DNA of 11,313 nucleotides from Prevotellaceae bacterium (GCA_031270565.1 JAISXJ010000148.1:1-11313); one strand, 5' to 3'; positions 1 through 6,315 are shown, counted from the first letter of the stretch. A program made the numbers and translations. Notes: generated by a model not told the origin, from the sequence alone.

Positions 1-130
1 CTCACAAACCTGCACCTGAAAGGTGCGACAAGTGATAAAAAGTCCTGCCTTGTCAGGCAGTGGATAGGAGGGCGTCGTTTTCCGCAGGTCGCTGACCTGC
101 GGTTATGAAAATAATGTCCTTTCAGGACAA
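1..130. repeat. Cluster of four adjacent hairpins
   Basis: Four perfect inverted repeats follow one another: GCACCT/AGGTGC at 12-26, CTGCCT/AGGCAG at 45-60, CCGCAGGTC/GACCTGCGG at 82-102 and GTCCT/AGGAC at 116-128, each with a loop of three or four bases. Three of the four close their loop with the same CCT...AGG pair, so they look like variants of one theme. I see no reading frame here. This may be a dispersed intergenic repeat cluster, a structured RNA, or the tail of something left of the window. I do not recognise a named RNA family. Confidence 0.6.
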
Positions 131-159
131 CTCCCTACTAACTAATAACTACACTCTAA

Positions 160-183
160 TAACTAAATAACTAAATAACTAAA
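160..183. repeat. Three 8-base tandem copies of TAACTAAA
   Basis: TAACTAAA is repeated exactly at 160-167, 168-175 and 176-183, followed by degenerate copies to about 195. It sits directly before the 7-base array. The neighbouring ACTACACTCTAA (148-159) recurs exactly at 4920-4931 and 7507-7518, and 11 of its 12 bases recur inverted at 4686-4696. Confidence 0.75.
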
Positions 184-196
184 AAACTAATAACTA

Positions 197-252
<56 letters not shown>

Positions 253-254
253 TA

Positions 255-282
255 TTATAGTACCTCAAAAAAAGACCTAACC
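255..282. repeat. 28-base dispersed repeat, copy A
   Basis: This sequence matches 6397-6424 at 24 of 28 positions by eye. The shared core is CCTCAAAAAAAGA, followed by TAACC. In both places it begins just after a heptamer repeat tract, so the two probably belong to one composite intergenic repeat. Its function is unknown. Confidence 0.6.
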
Positions 283-434
283 TTTTTTGCTAAATCTTTT
301 TTGGGGGGCAACATTGCCGGGTTATTTTTATTTTTTAATGCGTTGCCTCTGCAACTATTTGGTGATTGAAGCCAACTACGATGCGACGATGCTCAAGAAC
401 GGAGCATATCCCTGCATTGTTCTGCCACATCTAA
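283..434. other. Non-coding spacer with no recognised feature
   Basis: This T-rich stretch lies between the left-end repeats and the terminator-like hairpin of the HU gene. A frame can be opened with TTG at 287, but it has no promoter, it resembles nothing I know, and it runs into the HU gene on the opposite strand. Confidence 0.5.
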
Positions 435-464
435 ACGGGAACTACCCTATCAGGCAGTTCCCGT
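435..464 (-). terminator. Hairpin downstream of the HU gene, possible terminator
   Basis: ACGGGAACT at 435-443 pairs perfectly with AGTTCCCGT at 456-464. Three more pairs, one of them a G-U wobble, extend the stem and leave a loop of about six bases. It starts 15 bases beyond the HU stop on the HU strand. Only three T residues follow, so it is a weak intrinsic terminator and may simply protect the mRNA 3' end. Confidence 0.45.
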
Positions 465-479
465 ATGCAAAAGGTAAAA

Positions 480-752
480 TCACTTCACTGCTTTTGCCAA
501 AGCAGAACCTACTTTGAACTTGGCAATTCTCTTAGCCGGAATGGTGATTGACTGTTGAGTAGCAGGATTAATTCCCTTACGTGCTGCACGTTGCACCACC
601 AAGAAGGTGCCGAAACCAACTAACGAAACATTTTCGCCCTGCACGAGTGTTTTGGACACAATCCCAAGAATGGTTTCCAACGTTGCTTTGGATTGAATTT
701 TGCTAAGACCGGTCTCTACGGCAATAGCTTGAATTAAGTCTTGTTTGTTCAT
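480..752 (-). CDS. HU-family DNA-binding protein
   Basis: This 90-residue protein has the normal length for HU/IHF histone-like proteins, which work as dimers that bend and compact DNA. The N-terminal half (MNKQDLIQAIAVETGLSK) is the helical dimerisation part. VGFGTF at about residues 45-50 starts the beta region. The DNA-binding arm follows, with the family pattern R-x-x-R-K-G-x-N-P-x-T; its Asn-Pro pair at about 62-63 corresponds to the residue that intercalates into DNA. The C terminus (PAKRIAKFKVGSALAKAV) completes the fold. The ATG is the only sensible start and lies about 40 bases downstream of a strong Bacteroidota promoter on the same strand. The gene is monocistronic and diverges from rplU. 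Bacteroidota carry several HU paralogues, so I give no specific symbol. Confidence 0.95.
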   Translation of the reverse strand: MNKQDLIQAIAVETGLSKIQSKATLETILGIVSKTLVQGENVSLVGFGTFLVVQRAARKGINPATQQSITIPAKRIAKFKVGSALAKAVK

Positions 753-791
753 AATAAAAATAAGTTGAAATTAGGTAACTTTATCAGCGTG

Positions 792-822
792 CAAAGATAA
801 TGAATTTTGGATATCCTACAAA
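792..822 (-). promoter_or_regulatory. Promoter of the HU gene (TTTG-N19-TATCTTTG)
   Basis: Read on the minus strand, the -33 element TTTG covers 822-819 and the -7 element TATCTTTG covers 799-792, with exactly 19 bases between. This matches the primary sigma factor consensus described for Bacteroides (TTTG / TAnnTTTG). Transcription should start near 787, giving a leader of about 35 bases. Confidence 0.85.
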
Positions 823-953
823 TATTTTGATTTGATTTCTGGTTCCCGCAAATTCAAGAAGCCAATGCAACTTTTTATAAAAGCCCCGCGCAGGGTTTTT
901 GGACTGTAACGCCCTAAAATTTTTCTTAAATCAAAAAAAACAAATCATTTATT

Positions 954-984
954 TTTGGTGGATAAAAAAAAAGAAGTACTTTTG
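954..984 (+). promoter_or_regulatory. Promoter of the rplU-rpmA operon (TTTG-N19-TACTTTTG)
   Basis: TTTG at 954-957 and TACTTTTG at 977-984 are 19 bases apart, the exact Bacteroidota vegetative promoter geometry. The predicted start near 990 leaves a leader of about 95 bases before rplU, long enough for translational control, although no known motif is visible. Confidence 0.85.
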
Positions 985-1084
985 CAGCCAATTCGCAAAG
1001 GGGTAATTCAAGCAGCGCTGTCTGAATGTTTTTGCAGTATCAGATATCTCACCCTACGGTTATAAAAAGTTTTTACAGTAAAAA

Positions 1085-1441
1085 ATGTATGCAATTGTAG
1101 AAATCCTTGGACAACAGTTCAAGGTCGAAGCAGGGAAACGCCTGTTTGTACATCGAATGAATGAAGCTGAAAGAGGCTCAAGTGTGGAATTTGAAAGAGT
1201 ACTGCTCCTCGACAACGATGGTGCGGTGAAAGTTGGCGTTCCAACGGTTCAGGGCGCCAAAGTGGTAGCCGAAGTGCTGTCGCACGTGCGTGGAGACAAG
1301 GTGTTGGTTTTTCACAAAAAACGCCGTAAAGGTCATCGCAAATTGAATGGACACCGTCAGGATTTCACAGAATTATTGATTAAAGAAATTGTTGCTAAAC
1401 CATTTAAAATTTTAGTAAAATGTCACAAAAGAAAGGCGTAG
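1085..1441 (+). CDS. rplU: 50S ribosomal protein L21, with C-terminal extension
   Basis: L21 is a 23S rRNA-binding protein of the large ribosomal subunit. The start MYAIVEILGQQFKVEAG is the family signature. The basic motif KVLVFHKKRRKGHRKLNGHRQ at about residues 77-97 is the strongly conserved RNA-binding segment. Relatives in this phylum usually end near residue 104, here IKEIVA. In this gene the frame continues for 14 more residues, which are lysine-rich and have no counterpart I know, and it stops at 1439-1441, inside rpmA. After codon 104 the DNA reads GCTAAAC, so one extra T would restore GCT-TAA. The extension therefore looks like the result of a one-base deletion, or a sequencing error, rather than an old domain. 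It is the first gene of the rplU-rpmA operon. Confidence 0.97.
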   Translation: MYAIVEILGQQFKVEAGKRLFVHRMNEAERGSSVEFERVLLLDNDGAVKVGVPTVQGAKVVAEVLSHVRGDKVLVFHKKRRKGHRKLNGHRQDFTELLIKEIVAKPFKILVKCHKRKA

Positions 1442-1677
1442 GTATTTCAAAAAATGGTCGCGAGACGGAAAGTAAGCGACTTGGTGTGAAAATATTTGGC
1501 GGGCAATACGCCAAAGCCGGTAATATTCTGGTACGTCAGCGCGGTACGGTGCATCATCCGGATAAAAATGTAGGTATTGGCAAGGATCATACCCTGTTTG
1601 CCTTGATTGATGGTACCGTAGTGTTTCGCAAAAAACAGAACAACAAATCGTATGTCTCTGTTGCACCGCTGGTATAA
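1420..1677 (+). CDS. rpmA: 50S ribosomal protein L27
   Basis: L27 sits at the peptidyl-transferase centre of the 50S subunit, where its N-terminal tail reaches the tRNA ends. The protein has 85 residues, the usual length. The N terminus MSQKKGVGISKNGRETESKRLG followed by VKIFGGQ is a clear match to the family; no leader needing cleavage, as in Firmicutes, is present. GTVHHPDKNVGIGKDHTLFA is the conserved core. Its ATG at 1420 overlaps the end of the extended rplU frame by 22 bases in another frame, so translation may be coupled. There is no Shine-Dalgarno sequence; the A/T-rich stretch before the ATG is normal for the phylum. A strong terminator follows. Confidence 0.97.
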   Translation: MSQKKGVGISKNGRETESKRLGVKIFGGQYAKAGNILVRQRGTVHHPDKNVGIGKDHTLFALIDGTVVFRKKQNNKSYVSVAPLV

Positions 1678-1720
1678 TAGACCTTATCTCGAACAACCGA
1701 ATATTCTATAGGGAACTCCT

Positions 1721-1750
1721 AAAAAAGCAGATTAGTCTGCTTTTTTGTTT
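1721..1750 (+). terminator. Intrinsic terminator of rplU-rpmA
   Basis: AAAAAAGCAGA at 1721-1731 pairs perfectly with TCTGCTTTTTT at 1736-1746 around a TTAG loop, giving an 11-base stem ending in a T run. It lies 44 bases after the rpmA stop. The overlapping sequence 1709-1725 (TAGGGAACTCCTAAAAA) recurs with one mismatch at 6299-6315. Confidence 0.9.
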
Positions 1751-1865
1751 CGGTCAGGCATTTTTGCGCTTTTATAAGCGTCGGTTGAAGTGGTGTCAAA
1801 GACCAAAATAAATTTACACTCCAGAGAAAATTATGATTTGTTCGCAAGAATACATGCAGAATATG

Positions 1866-1873
1866 TACCTTTG
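1866..1873 (+). promoter_or_regulatory. -7 promoter element of the PLP-enzyme gene (TACCTTTG)
   Basis: TACCTTTG matches TAnnTTTG exactly. No TTTG lies at the ideal distance; the nearest, at 1837-1840, is 25 bases away. The predicted transcription start near 1879 leaves a leader of about 54 bases to the ATG at 1933. It also makes the upstream TTG at 1888 an unlikely start. Confidence 0.65.
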
Positions 1874-1932
1874 CGGGCAAGAATTAATTGAAACAATGTT
1901 ACAAAAACACAATTAACAACAAACTAACTAAC

Positions 1933-3096
1933 ATGGGCAGAAATACAGATATTATTCATTCCGTACCGGTTGACGAATTGACAGGTGCAATTGCCGTTCC
2001 CGTTTATCAGACATCCACTTTTGTGCAGGAAGCGCCGGGCGTACATAAGGGCTATGACTACGCCCGCAGCAATAATCCAACCCGTACGGCGCTGGAAAAG
2101 ATTGTAGCGCAAATGGAAGGCGGACACGGCGCGTTTGCATTCGCAACAGGTTTGGCAGCCATTGATGCAATCGCTAAATTGCTCTCCTCCGGAGACGAAA
2201 TTGTTGCCGTAGATGATATTTACGGCGGAGCGTACAGATTATTCACACACATTTATCAAAAATTCGGTATCAAAGTTCATTACGTGGACACGACCGACGC
2301 AGAGAATGTTTTGGATTACATTAACGAAAAAACGAAATTAATCTGGATTGAGTCGCCAACCAATCCTACATTGAAAATTACGGATATTCGGAGAATTTCA
2401 GAGATTGCCAAACCTTTCGGAGCGCTTGTGGTGGTGGACAATACATTTGCTAGTCCCGTTGCACAACAGCCGTTTACGCTTGGTGCGGACATCATTATCC
2501 ACAGCGCAACCAAATACATTGGCGGACATTCTGACCTGGTTGCCGGACTGGTAGTAACCAAAACTGCCGAGTTGTCGGAAAAACTTAAATTCATTCAAAA
2601 TTCGAGTGGCGGCATCTTGGGACCCTGGGATTGTTTCCTTGTCATTCGCGGCATCGAAACCATTGAGTTGAGAGTACGCAGACAAAGCGAAAATGCACAG
2701 AAAGTAGCTGAATATCTGGCAACAAGACCTGAAATTGACAAGGTTTATTATCCCGGACTTCCGACACATAAAAATCATGAAATTGCAAAAAGTCAGCAGC
2801 ATGGCATCTTTGGCGGCGTGATTTCTTTCAGTTTAAAAGACGATACCGTAGAAGCGGCAAGTCAATTTGTTACTTCGACAAAATACTTTAAACTCGCAGA
2901 AAGTCTTGGCGGCATGAAAAGTTTGATTTGCCATCCGGCACAGATGACACATGCTTCCATCCCGCGCGAAAAACGGTTACATTCAGGCATTCAGGACTCT
3001 CTGATTCGTCTCTCGGCAGGCATAGAAGACGCAGAAGATTTGATTAAAGACATCGAATCGGCTTTATCCAAAGTGAAAACACAGGCACGTAACTGA
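1933..3096 (+). CDS. Cystathionine gamma-synthase/lyase family PLP enzyme
   Basis: This is a cytosolic fold-type I PLP enzyme of Cys/Met metabolism, 387 residues and full length. YDYARSNNPTR (41-51) supplies the Tyr and Arg that bind the cofactor phosphate of the neighbouring subunit. YGGAYRLF (97-104) carries the Tyr that stacks on PLP. SATKYIGGHSD contains Lys194, which forms the Schiff base. SLGGMKSL...HPAQMTHASIP is the C-terminal substrate-pocket signature. Methionine gamma-lyases have Cys in the YG-C-T position; Gly is found here, which favours cystathionine gamma-synthase or lyase. I cannot separate the synthase from the lyase by eye. I chose ATG 1933 over TTG 1888 because MGRNTDIIHS is the normal family start and the 15 extra residues look like untranslated leader. 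The homoserine dehydrogenase gene next door supports a role in methionine or transsulfuration metabolism. Confidence 0.93.
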   Translation: MGRNTDIIHSVPVDELTGAIAVPVYQTSTFVQEAPGVHKGYDYARSNNPTRTALEKIVAQMEGGHGAFAFATGLAAIDAIAKLLSSGDEIVAVDDIYGGAYRLFTHIYQKFGIKVHYVDTTDAENVLDYINEKTKLIWIESPTNPTLKITDIRRISEIAKPFGALVVVDNTFASPVAQQPFTLGADIIIHSATKYIGGHSDLVAGLVVTKTAELSEKLKFIQNSSGGILGPWDCFLVIRGIETIELRVRRQSENAQKVAEYLATRPEIDKVYYPGLPTHKNHEIAKSQQHGIFGGVISFSLKDDTVEAASQFVTSTKYFKLAESLGGMKSLICHPAQMTHASIPREKRLHSGIQDSLIRLSAGIEDAEDLIKDIESALSKVKTQARN

Positions 3097-3106
3097 CACG
3101 TACAAT

Positions 3107-3156
3107 AACATTCCGGTTGGCACACTGCTGATTGCCTTAAACCGGAATGTTTTTTG
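3107..3156 (+). terminator. Intrinsic terminator of the PLP-enzyme gene
   Basis: AACATTCCGGTT at 3107-3118 pairs perfectly with AACCGGAATGTT at 3140-3151. Inside it GGCA (3119-3122) can pair with TGCC (3133-3136). The stem ends in TTTTTT. It starts 10 bases after the stop codon and separates this gene from the homoserine dehydrogenase transcript. Confidence 0.88.
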
Positions 3157-3212
3157 ATTGTTTTTCAGGAATTTGGAAGTTGTCCAAAAATAAAGAGTAT
3201 ATTTATTTAGTC

Positions 3213-3247
3213 TTTGTCCTGCAAAAAAATAGCCTCAAATAAATTTG
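3213..3247 (+). promoter_or_regulatory. Probable promoter of hom (TTTG-N23-TAAATTTG)
   Basis: TAAATTTG at 3240-3247 fits the -7 consensus, and TTTG at 3213-3216 is 23 bases upstream, longer than the 19 seen at other genes here. Transcription would start near 3253 and leave a leader of about 100 bases. That leader contains an imperfect hairpin (AGAT...AGC / GCT-ATCT, about 3260-3284) and the palindrome TGATATCA near 3308. I see no SAM riboswitch pattern. Confidence 0.55.
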
Positions 3248-3354
3248 TACACTTTTCTCAGATAACTTAGCAAAACGCTATCTCGGACACTCTACTTTAA
3301 AAACTTGATATCAGGAAAGTGCAACTAACAGCGTAAACTTGAAACAGAAATATA

Positions 3355-4530
3355 ATGAAACAGTTAAACATTGGACTTTTCGGATTTGGTGTGGTTGGAG
3401 AAGGTATCTATCAGGTTTTGAGCCAGAAACCACAACTAAAATCCAATATCAGGAAAATTGTCATCAAGCATCCGGACAAAAAGCGTAATGCACCTTCGGA
3501 ACTTTTCAGCGTCAATATGGACGATATTTTGGAAGATGACAAAATTGATGTTGTAATCGAATTGATTGACGATGCCGATGCAGCATTTGAAATTGCCAAA
3601 AAGGCGCTGCAAAAAGGTAAAGACGTGGTAAGCGCAAACAAAAAAATGATTGCCCAACACCACGTAGAACTTATTGATTTACAGAGAGAAAACAATGTTT
3701 CTTTTCTGTACGAAGCAGCCGTTTGCGGCAGTGTTCCCATTCTGAGAAATTTGGAAGAATATTATGACAATGACCTGCTGAATTATGTACGCGGCATTGT
3801 CAACGGATCTACGAATTACATCCTGACCAAAATGCGTTCCGGCACGGAAACTTACGATGTCGCTCTGAAAGCTGCACAGGAAAACGGCTTTGCAGAAAGC
3901 GACCCGACGCTTGACGTAGAAGGAATAGACGCATCGTACAAGTTGAGTATTATTACCTTACACGCTTTTGGACGGCTGATATCTTCCAAAGACGTGCTGC
4001 GAAAAGGTATTACATCGCTGAAACCGGATGATTTTCAGTATGCGGCAGAAAAAGGTTACATCATCAAACTCATTGCAAACAGCACCATCAGCGAAGACGG
4101 CAGACTGATTCCCACCGTACTGCCAACTTTTGTTGACAAACGCGAGACGCTTGCTCTGGTGAACAATGAATACAACGGCGTTCTGATTGGCAGCGCGCTG
4201 GCGGATGAACAATTTTTATACGGAAAAGGTGCGGGGCGTTTCCCAACTTCGTCTGCTGTATTGAGCGACATTTCCGCATTACGCTACAACTACAAATATG
4301 AGTTACGCAAAGGTTTTGTCAACGGATTTGACGGCAATCTGCCGGTTATCAGAAAGTTTTACATCGGTTTTAATACGGGAACGCCTTTCGATAGTTCTAT
4401 CTTCACCAGCATCGACGAGCTTTATCGCAGTAGGGAACACGAATACATCACCGGAGAAATCGAACTGAACAAACTGAGAGATTCCGGTATTCTGACTGAC
4501 AAAAATCTGTCCATAATTGCGTTTACGTAA
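3355..4530 (+). CDS. hom: Homoserine dehydrogenase (monofunctional)
   Basis: The enzyme reduces aspartate semialdehyde to homoserine with NAD(P)H, the branch point to methionine and threonine. It has 391 residues. GLFGFGVVGEG (7-17) is the Rossmann nucleotide-binding loop. SANKK (93-97) carries the conserved Lys. GIVNGSTNYIL (147-157) is the family signature. DPTLDVEGIDASYKL (183-197) holds the catalytic acidic residues and Lys196. GAGRFPTSSAV (292-302) is the second conserved loop of the substrate domain. Many relatives have about 430 residues and end in a full ACT domain. Here only about 65 residues follow the core, so allosteric control by threonine through a complete ACT domain seems reduced. 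There is no fused aspartokinase. It lies downstream of the PLP enzyme but has its own promoter. Confidence 0.95.
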   Translation: MKQLNIGLFGFGVVGEGIYQVLSQKPQLKSNIRKIVIKHPDKKRNAPSELFSVNMDDILEDDKIDVVIELIDDADAAFEIAKKALQKGKDVVSANKKMIAQHHVELIDLQRENNVSFLYEAAVCGSVPILRNLEEYYDNDLLNYVRGIVNGSTNYILTKMRSGTETYDVALKAAQENGFAESDPTLDVEGIDASYKLSIITLHAFGRLISSKDVLRKGITSLKPDDFQYAAEKGYIIKLIANSTISEDGRLIPTVLPTFVDKRETLALVNNEYNGVLIGSALADEQFLYGKGAGRFPTSSAVLSDISALRYNYKYELRKGFVNGFDGNLPVIRKFYIGFNTGTPFDSSIFTSIDELYRSREHEYITGEIELNKLRDSGILTDKNLSIIAFT

Positions 4531-4648
4531 TCAGTCAGTCTCTAATTTTCAGTTAAGGAAATTATCCTGTCATCCTGAGCGGCGAAGCCCCGAAATATTG
4601 AAAGTAGTCTCCCTCAGCCCCCTCATCAGGATGGGTTAAGAAAAAAGC

Positions 4649-4673
4649 AAAAGCCCCTTGCGGGGCTTTTTTT
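4649..4673. terminator. Strong hairpin terminator in the hom/rpoZ convergent region
   Basis: AAAAGCCCC at 4649-4657 pairs with GGGGCTTTT at 4662-4670 around a TTGC loop, followed by more T. The left flank is A-rich (AAAAAAGC), so the hairpin could also stop transcripts from the minus strand. It is 118 bases beyond the hom stop, and transcripts of rpoZ would reach it after about 375 bases. Confidence 0.88.
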
Positions 4674-4696
4674 AGTTTTTAGTTTTTAGAGTGTAG
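4669..4696. repeat. Heptamer tract TTTTTAG x3 plus AGTGTAG
   Basis: Three exact TTTTTAG units at 4669, 4676 and 4683 are followed in phase by AGTGTAG at 4690. The tract overlaps the T tail of the terminator. Its reverse complement contains CTACACTCTAA, found at three other places in the window. Confidence 0.75.
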
Positions 4697-4778
4697 CTAT
4701 TGGCTACGCCGAGGGTTGTTTCGTGAATTCGTGGCTAAATTTCCTCGTTACAAACGATCTGTATTTTGTTTTTCTTTT

Positions 4779-4860
4779 GAACACTGATAACGCAGATTAG
4801 ACACGATTTTCACAGATAGAAATCTGGTGTTTATCTGTTAAATCTGTGTCATCTGTGTTC
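4779..4860 (+). mobile_element. 82-base inverted-end element, copy 1 (MITE-like)
   Basis: This sequence equals the reverse complement of 7330-7411 at 79 of 82 positions by eye. It begins GAACACTGAT and ends ATCTGTGTTC, so its ends are inverted repeats matching at 9 of 10 bases. It is abutted on both sides by the same 12 bases, TGTTTTTCTTTT, at 4767-4778 and 4861-4872, which looks like a target-site duplication. Repeated CACAGAT/ATCTGTG blocks let the whole element fold on itself. It carries no coding sequence and would need an enzyme supplied from elsewhere. Repeats of this general CACAGAT style are known to me from intergenic DNA of other bacteria, but I cannot name a family. Confidence 0.7.
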
Positions 4861-4870
4861 TGTTTTTCTT

Positions 4871-4898
4871 TTGACAACTGAAAACTGAAAACTGAAAA
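4871..4898. repeat. Heptamer tract CTGAAAA
   Basis: TTGACAA at 4871 is followed in phase by three exact CTGAAAA units at 4878, 4885 and 4892. The same heptamers recur inverted at 6343-6363 and direct at 6378-6391. Confidence 0.8.
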
Positions 4899-4923
4899 TA
4901 TGCCCTAACGGGCAAAAAAACTA

Positions 4924-4951
4924 CACTCTAAACTCTACACTCTAAACTCTA
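4924..4951. repeat. Heptamer tract CACTCTA/AACTCTA
   Basis: Four 7-base units alternate in phase: CACTCTA (4924), AACTCTA (4931), CACTCTA (4938) and AACTCTA (4945). The unit shares its sequence with the ACTACACTCTAA motif found at 148 and 7507. Confidence 0.8.
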
Positions 4952-5046
4952 AAAAAATATTTTTCATTTTTCAGTGAATAGTATTCGTGGCTAAATGACT
5001 TTTGAAACAGCCTCTTTTTGTGCGTTGACCTTGCCAACTTCTGTGC

Positions 5047-5367
5047 TTATTTGGCAGAAAGGGGATTTCTGAAATAAATTTGATCGTTTTCAAATTCCTT
5101 AATGGCACGCAACGTAGGCTTGGGCAATTTTTCGTAGAAGCGCGAAATTTCAATCTGTTCGTGATTTTCAAATACCTCTTCCAGATTGTCGGCAGCCGAT
5201 GCAAAATCCTGCAACTTGCGTTCCAGTTCCTGTTTAATCTCCGCGCTAATCTGATTGGCACGTTTGCTAATAATCATGACCGTTTCATAAACATTTCCAA
5301 CAGGTTTTGCCAGTTCATTCAAATCACGTGTAATAGTATTGCTTGGTACAATGTTTCTTTTTTTCAT
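5047..5367 (-). CDS. rpoZ: RNA polymerase omega-like subunit (RpoZ/Rpb6 family)
   Basis: Omega binds the beta' subunit and helps RNA polymerase assembly. This 106-residue protein has the Bacteroidota form, which is longer than and diverged from the E. coli one. SNTITRDL (9-16), TGNVYETV-like PVGNVYETVMIISKRANQI (22-40) and the following EIKQEL are the conserved omega/Rpb6 helices. The region NLEEVFENHEQIEISRFYEKLPKPT is typical of this phylum. The gene starts 23 bases after the bamD stop with no promoter between, so the two form one operon, a common arrangement in Bacteroidota. The DUF4293-type gene that often follows is absent; repeat-filled DNA follows instead. Confidence 0.92.
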   Translation of the reverse strand: MKKRNIVPSNTITRDLNELAKPVGNVYETVMIISKRANQISAEIKQELERKLQDFASAADNLEEVFENHEQIEISRFYEKLPKPTLRAIKEFENDQIYFRNPLSAK

Positions 5368-5390
5368 AAATAGGATATTTTTTATTTTGA

Positions 5391-6197
5391 TTATTTGATA
5401 GACGCATAATGTTTTGCCTCTTTCAGAATACGGGAGGCTTCACGGCTGTTTTTGCCGTCCGGAAACTCAACGGAATATTTATAAAATTCATCAATGACCT
5501 CACTGTAACGCTCGGCTCTCTTTTCCGGAACACTCAAAGCCGCCTCTTTATATTTTGCACTCAGAATGACAAACGATAAATCTTCCCGAAACTTTGTATC
5601 GGGGTAATCTTTGAGTGCCTGCTCGGCGGTTATAATGGCAGAACGGTAGTTGTTGCCGAGATAAATGCCCAGATTCAGATAGAGTTTGGCATTAAGCAAG
5701 CCTTTGTATGCCAGTTTATCGTTCAGTTCGGCAATATAACGGTAAGCATCATTCGCTTTTTCGCCTTCGGGATATAGTTCGATATATTCCGTCAGGGCAT
5801 TGACGGCTTGTATGGTCAGATCCTGATCAAGGCGTGGATCGGGCACATCAAGAAAGTAGCAGTAGCCAATCATATATTTACACTGAGCGGCAAACTCGCC
5901 CCGCGGATAACTCTTGACATAATCCTTATAATAAGCGGCAGCAGAATAGTAGTCTTCCTGTCCCATATAGGACTCCGCCAGAAGAAACATAATCTCTTCC
6001 GACTCTTTGGCGCCTCTGTAAAAGGAGATAATATCGGCAAAGAGAGTAGCGCTTTTTACGTACTCTTTTGCGTTGAAAAAACTCTTAGCAGCTGTATATT
6101 TTTCATCAACCGTTCCGCTTTTCAACAGACGCTGGTAGCTGCCGCAGGCGTTTAACAATAACGCTGTAAGGATGATATAGATGATTTTATGTCTCAT
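5391..6197 (-). CDS. bamD: Outer membrane assembly lipoprotein BamD
   Basis: BamD is the essential lipoprotein of the BAM complex, which folds beta-barrel proteins into the outer membrane from the periplasmic side. The 268-residue protein starts MRHKIIYIILTALLLNAC, a lipoprotein signal with the lipobox ending in Cys18. Tetratricopeptide-like repeats follow, recognisable as paired helices such as KEYVKSATLFADIIS, DYYSAAAYYKDYVKSYP and QAVNALTEYIELYPEG. Length and layout match the family. A start five codons earlier (6212) is possible in the frame, but that ATG lies inside the -7 promoter element at 6210-6217, so I chose 6197. The leader would then be only about ten bases. It is the first gene of the bamD-rpoZ operon. 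Confidence 0.93.
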   Translation of the reverse strand: MRHKIIYIILTALLLNACGSYQRLLKSGTVDEKYTAAKSFFNAKEYVKSATLFADIISFYRGAKESEEIMFLLAESYMGQEDYYSAAAYYKDYVKSYPRGEFAAQCKYMIGYCYFLDVPDPRLDQDLTIQAVNALTEYIELYPEGEKANDAYRYIAELNDKLAYKGLLNAKLYLNLGIYLGNNYRSAIITAEQALKDYPDTKFREDLSFVILSAKYKEAALSVPEKRAERYSEVIDEFYKYSVEFPDGKNSREASRILKEAKHYASIK

Positions 6198-6209
6198 AAT
6201 TTCAGTGCG

Positions 6210-6217
6210 CAAAGGTA
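6210..6217 (-). promoter_or_regulatory. -7 promoter element of bamD-rpoZ (TACCTTTG)
   Basis: Read on the minus strand, 6217-6210 is TACCTTTG, an exact TAnnTTTG. No good -33 TTTG lies 19 bases upstream. Transcription should begin near 6204, which excludes the longer bamD start at 6212. Confidence 0.7.
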
Positions 6218-6298
6218 TGAAAAATTATCGGGTTAAATATTATTTGTCCCCTCGAATCTTTTTGGGAGATTATAACGTTCAATCACTGTCTTTTATTT

Positions 6299-6315
6299 TA
6301 GGGAACTTCTAAAAA
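6299..6315. repeat. 17-base dispersed repeat, second copy
   Basis: TAGGGAACTTCTAAAAA matches 1709-1725 with one mismatch. The other copy overlaps the rpmA terminator; this one lies in the divergent bamD/kilA region. Its role is unknown. Confidence 0.55.

Larger units (their letters stand above)
753..1084. other. Divergent intergenic region between HU and rplU
   Basis: This 332-base gene-free stretch holds back-to-back promoters for HU (minus) and rplU (plus), separated by about 130 A/T-rich bases. About 95 bases of it form the rplU leader (990-1084). In that leader TCTGA at 1021-1025 could pair with TCAGA at 1040-1044, but I see no known ribosomal-protein leader motif. The left part also holds a GC-rich patch around 882-895. 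Confidence 0.5.
4531..5046. other. Gene-free convergent spacer made of mixed repeats
   Basis: This 516-base stretch between the ends of hom and rpoZ holds no believable gene. It contains the terminator hairpin, four heptads of TTTTTAG type (4669-4696), the 82-base element (4779-4860), heptads of CTGAAAA type (4871-4898), the small hairpin GCCC/GGGC (4902-4913) and heptads of AACTCTA type (4924-4951). The 14-mer ATTCGTGGCTAAAT occurs twice, at 4727-4740 and 4983-4996, bracketing most of these repeats. ATCCTGA (4572) and TCAGGAT (4626) form a loose inverted pair at the left. Confidence 0.7.

Noticed and set aside
287..517. Plus-strand frame of 76 residues beginning at TTG 287
   Set aside because: It runs into the HU gene on the opposite strand, crosses the HU terminator hairpin and has no promoter or recognisable sequence.
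1888..1932. TTG-started 15-residue N-terminal extension of the PLP enzyme
   Set aside because: MGRNTDIIHS at 1933 is the usual family start, and the A-rich upstream codons look like a leader just after a predicted transcription start.
3253..3354. Possible SAM riboswitch in the hom leader
   Set aside because: The leader has only an imperfect hairpin and a short palindrome. I could not place the conserved core of any SAM riboswitch class.
4902..4913. Hairpin GCCC/GGGC as a terminator of the rpoZ transcript
   Set aside because: The stem has only four pairs, and on the rpoZ strand the T run precedes rather than follows it.
4971..5373. Extra frames over rpoZ on both strands
   Set aside because: The omega-like protein in 5047-5367 is recognisable along its whole length, and the others are shadows.
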